Below, in pieces: positions 3,319-5,880 of a stretch of DNA of 5,880 nucleotides. Location: the NCBI GenBank assembly GCA_001778275.1, contig MFGM01000081.1:1-5880 (forward strand), written 5' to 3'. The notes beneath the pieces were generated by a model. The model was not told the origin of the DNA, did not search any database, and saw only the letters and a program-made list of their open reading frames with translations. The position numbers and the translations under genes were made by a program. The stretch comes from Candidatus Falkowbacteria bacterium RIFOXYC2_FULL_48_21. Lineage in GTDB: Bacteria; Patescibacteriota; Patescibacteriia; UBA11705; JABHMO01. Numbering within the stretch: the stretch's first letter is position 1; each line of letters starts with the position of its first letter.

Positions 3319-5880
3319 ATGTTTTTACAGAAATTAGAAATCCAGGGATTCAAATCCTTCGCCCGCAAGGCGGTTTTTGAATTTTCGCCGTCGTCAAACC
3401 ATGATGCCAAAGCGAAAAGCATTACCGGCATCGTCGGTCCGAACGGATCAGGTAAGTCAAACGTGGCGGACGCGATCCGTTGGGTGCTGGGTGAACAGAG
3501 TTTGAAGCTGATTCGATGCAAAAAAGCGGATGATGTGATTTTCGGCGGATCAGAATCAAAAGCGCGGCAAGGTTTTGCCGAAGTGATTTTGTACATGAAT
3601 AATGAGGATCGCGAATTGCCGATTGAATACGCGGAAGTGGCTTTGACGCGGCGGGTTTATCGCGACGGTGAGACTGAATATTTGATAAATAAAAATCGCG
3701 TGCGCCTGTTTGACATTTTGATGTTGCTGGCGAAGGCGAATTTTGGCCAGCGCAGTTACAGCATTATCGGGCAGGGCATGGTGGATCATATTATTAATAT
3801 TACCGCGTTCGAGCGCAAAGAGTTCTTTGACGAAGCGACCGGTGTGAAGCAGTATCAAATCAAGCGTGATCAGGCGGTCGGCCGATTGAAACGCTCGCGC
3901 GAAAATTTAAATCAATCCAACCAAATTGTGGCGGAATTGGAGCCGCGATTGCGCTTGTTGACGCGGCAAATAAAAAAGTTAGAGAAGCGCAAAGAGATCG
4001 AGGGCGAGTTGCGAGAAAGGCAGAAAAAATATTACGCCAAGATGATTCAGAAATTGCAGATTGACCGCGGCGGTCTGGATGAGCGGTTCAATGTGAAAGA
4101 CGCGCTGCGTCAAGATTGGCAAGGGCGTCTGGATGCGGTGCAGACCGGCCTCGCGGCTTCGGCGCGCGAAGAATCCAGAAAAGAAATTTTTAATAATTTA
4201 CAAAAGGACTTCAACAAGTTAAATTCCGAGAAAAATAATTTTTTGCAAGAAATGGCCGTGCTGAACGGCAAGATGAGTTTGGAATATGTTAAGGTTGGCA
4301 AGCAGAACTTGTCATGGTTGGAGAGTCGGAAAGATGAGTTGGATCGGCGAGTGGCGGAGATTCAGGAGAGCTTGAATAATCTCGATGTGCGGCTCGGTCA
4401 CAAGCGGCAAACATTGACGGAATCGGAAGCGTCCATTTTGGATTTGAATGATCAGGTTGTCACCTTGTCGAATAATTTGCGCGCGGCGGAAGAAGATTTG
4501 GCCGCGATCAGGCGCGGCGGCGCGAGCAATGGAAACATGGAGGCGGTTCGGGCGATTTTGCGTCAGTCCACCTTCGCTAAAGCTTCGGTGGACAGGCGCG
4601 GTTCGATTGATGGCATCTTTGGCACGGTGGCGGAACTTGGCAAAACTGAGCCCATGTATGAGTTGGCGTTAAGCACGGCGGCCGGTGGGAAACTTGGCGC
4701 GGTAATTGTTCAGAACGATCAAGTGGCGGTGCGTTGCATAAATTATTTGAAGGAAAACAAATTGGGTGCGGTGACTTTTTTGCCGTTGAACAAAATTCAA
4801 GGCTTCGTGCCGAAAGCGGAAACGCGCAAACTTTTGACCGCGAACGGCGCCATCGGTTTTGCCGTGGAGTTGGCCACGTTTGATCAGAAATATCGCAAGG
4901 CGTTCAATTACGTTTTCGGGAGCACGGTCGTGGTTGATACGGTCGATAACGCGCGGGCGATTGGCGTTGGACTTGAACGGATGGTCACGCTTGGCGGCGA
5001 TGTTTTGGAAAAAAGCGGCGCCATGCGCGGCGGTTTCGTGAGACGCGAAGGCGGTGGTTGGCAGTTCGGGGCGGAAGATCGGCGCGCGGCGTCGCAAGAG
5101 GACAAGATGAAGGAAGTGGCGATTTTGCGTTCCAAACTGGATGATTTGGTCAAGCAAAAACAAGCGACCGGCGAAGAAATCAACAACTTGCGCGTGGAAG
5201 TGCAGGTGGCCGAGACAAAGCAAAAGGCGCTCGGTAATGACTTGCTGACGTTGAATAAAGAAAAGCAAAAAGTGGTGGCGGAAATTGAAGAAAATCAGGT
5301 GGCGCCGGAAGATCAGGATCGGTATTTGAAAAATTTAACGATGAAAAAACAGGAATTGGAACGGCAGATTGAAAAAATAGAAAAGCAGGCCGGAGAAGTG
5401 CGGCGCAAGATTGATGAGTTTAACCTTGATGAAGAGAAAAAGAAAACTGAACTTTTCCGGTTGCAAGCGGAAATGCAAAAAGATCAGAACAGTTTGAATG
5501 AAGTTAACGCGGAATTGAACGATATCAAGATTCAGCTGGCCAAAATTGAGGCCAAGCAAGAGGATTTGGACAAGGAGATAAGCGCGGAACTGGGCGCGGG
5601 CGTGGATTTGTCGGCGGTGGACGCGGCGGAGGTGCTGAATGCGGATCAATTTTGGTTTGAAATCAGCAAGTTGAAGCACAACCTTGAGCAAATCGGCGGT
5701 ATTGACGTTGAAATTGTTGACGAGCACAAGGAAGTGGAAAGTCGATATACATTTTTAACGGCGCAGGCGCAGGATTTGGAAAAAGCAATTACTGATCTCG
5801 AAAAAATTGTGGTGGAATTGGATGTGATTATCGATAAGCAATTCGGCGAATCGTTCAAAAAAATAAATCAGGCGTTTACC
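3319..5880 (+). CDS. smc: Chromosome segregation ATPase SMC, 3' end outside the window
   Basis: SMC dimers compact and segregate the chromosome by ATP-driven DNA loop extrusion, acting with ScpA and ScpB on the nucleoid. The frame is open without a stop for 854 codons to the window end. MFLQKLEIQGFKSFA is the classic SMC start. Walker A GPNGSGKS is at 40-47, followed by DAIRWVLGEQS; the arginine of LIRCKKADDVIFGGS (66) fits the conserved R-loop; SYSIIGQG (146-153) holds the Q-loop glutamine 152; FFDEATG (169-175) ends the N-head. The first coiled coil covers about 176-425, the hinge about 428-573 (IDGIFGTVAEL at 430, LGGDVLEKSGAMRGGF near its end), and the returning coil about 575-790. From 795 (IDVEIVDEHKEVESRYTFL) the C-terminal head begins. 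The ABC signature and Walker B lie beyond the window. Both arms appear shorter than in Bacillus SMC, predicting about 1000 residues in total. About ten extra residues (SSNHDAKAKS) precede Walker A. No Shine-Dalgarno precedes the start. Confidence 0.97.
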   Translation, partial: MFLQKLEIQGFKSFARKAVFEFSPSSNHDAKAKSITGIVGPNGSGKSNVADAIRWVLGEQSLKLIRCKKADDVIFGGSESKARQGFAEVILYMNNEDRELPIEYAEVALTRRVYRDGETEYLINKNRVRLFDILMLLAKANFGQRSYSIIGQGMVDHIINITAFERKEFFDEATGVKQYQIKRDQAVGRLKRSRENLNQSNQIVAELEPRLRLLTRQIKKLEKRKEIEGELRERQKKYYAKMIQKLQIDRGGLDERFNVKDALRQDWQGRLDAVQTGLAASAREESRKEIFNNLQKDFNKLNSEKNNFLQEMAVLNGKMSLEYVKVGKQNLSWLESRKDELDRRVAEIQESLNNLDVRLGHKRQTLTESEASILDLNDQVVTLSNNLRAAEEDLAAIRRGGASNGNMEAVRAILRQSTFAKASVDRRGSIDGIFGTVAELGKTEPMYELALSTAAGGKLGAVIVQNDQVAVRCINYLKENKLGAVTFLPLNKIQGFVPKAETRKLLTANGAIGFAVELATFDQKYRKAFNYVFGSTVVVDTVDNARAIGVGLERMVTLGGDVLEKSGAMRGGFVRREGGGWQFGAEDRRAASQEDKMKEVAILRSKLDDLVKQKQATGEEINNLRVEVQVAETKQKALGNDLLTLNKEKQKVVAEIEENQVAPEDQDRYLKNLTMKKQELERQIEKIEKQAGEVRRKIDEFNLDEEKKKTELFRLQAEMQKDQNSLNEVNAELNDIKIQLAKIEAKQEDLDKEISAELGAGVDLSAVDAAEVLNADQFWFEISKLKHNLEQIGGIDVEIVDEHKEVESRYTFLTAQAQDLEKAITDLEKIVVELDVIIDKQFGESFKKINQAFT

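Noticed and set aside
4669..5268. 199-aa open frame on the minus strand inside smc
   Set aside because: It is antisense to the hinge and coiled coil of a clearly coding gene, has no recognisable domain, and arises from the codon composition of smc. The other minus-strand frames at 3556-3858, 5335-5727 and 5646-5858 are rejected for the same reason.

Overview
This is a bacterial chromosomal segment. Its promoters are sigma70-like (TTGACA / TATAAT), several genes have GGAGG ribosome binding sites, and it carries a canonical bacterial smc gene. A TrmB-type regulator, a small XRE regulator, tightly packed single-gene units, small orphan proteins and a short-armed SMC together suggest a Patescibacteria/CPR (Parcubacteria-like) genome. 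That placement is an inference from gene style only and is not proven by the window.

Layout, left to right. (1) 1-693, + strand: the 3' part of a TrmB-family regulator whose start lies before the window. (2) 694-842: an intergenic region with a perfect 30-bp REP-like palindrome (724-753), then a strong promoter whose -10 box sits inside a perfect 18-bp palindrome, a likely operator. (3) 843-1211, + strand: a 122-aa XRE-type HTH protein, probably self-regulated through that operator. (4) 1357-2965, - strand: three small genes of unrecognised function, here called A (143 aa), B (140 aa, two membrane segments) and C (182 aa). Each has its own promoter, a GGAGG ribosome binding site and a terminator of almost identical 28-nt design immediately after the stop codon. 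A and C are paralogues that share a gap-free 64-residue C-terminal region ending in a KFHWxR motif. B lies between them and is unrelated. (5) 2966-3318: a divergent promoter region. On the left it drives C through a long leader with a second strong ribosome binding site and a possible 16-aa leader peptide. On the right it drives smc through a ~97-nt leader that is almost entirely one long hairpin. (6) 3319-5880, + strand: the first 854 codons of smc, covering the N-terminal head, first coiled-coil arm, hinge, returning arm and the beginning of the C-terminal head. The last part of the gene lies beyond the window.

The smc and trmB genes look like host core genes. In leucine codon choice C differs clearly from smc (CTC-rich against TTG-rich). 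The most unusual content is the A-B-C block of single-gene units with shared terminators, and the structured, Shine-Dalgarno-free smc leader. No RNA genes, insertion sequences or CRISPR arrays were seen.
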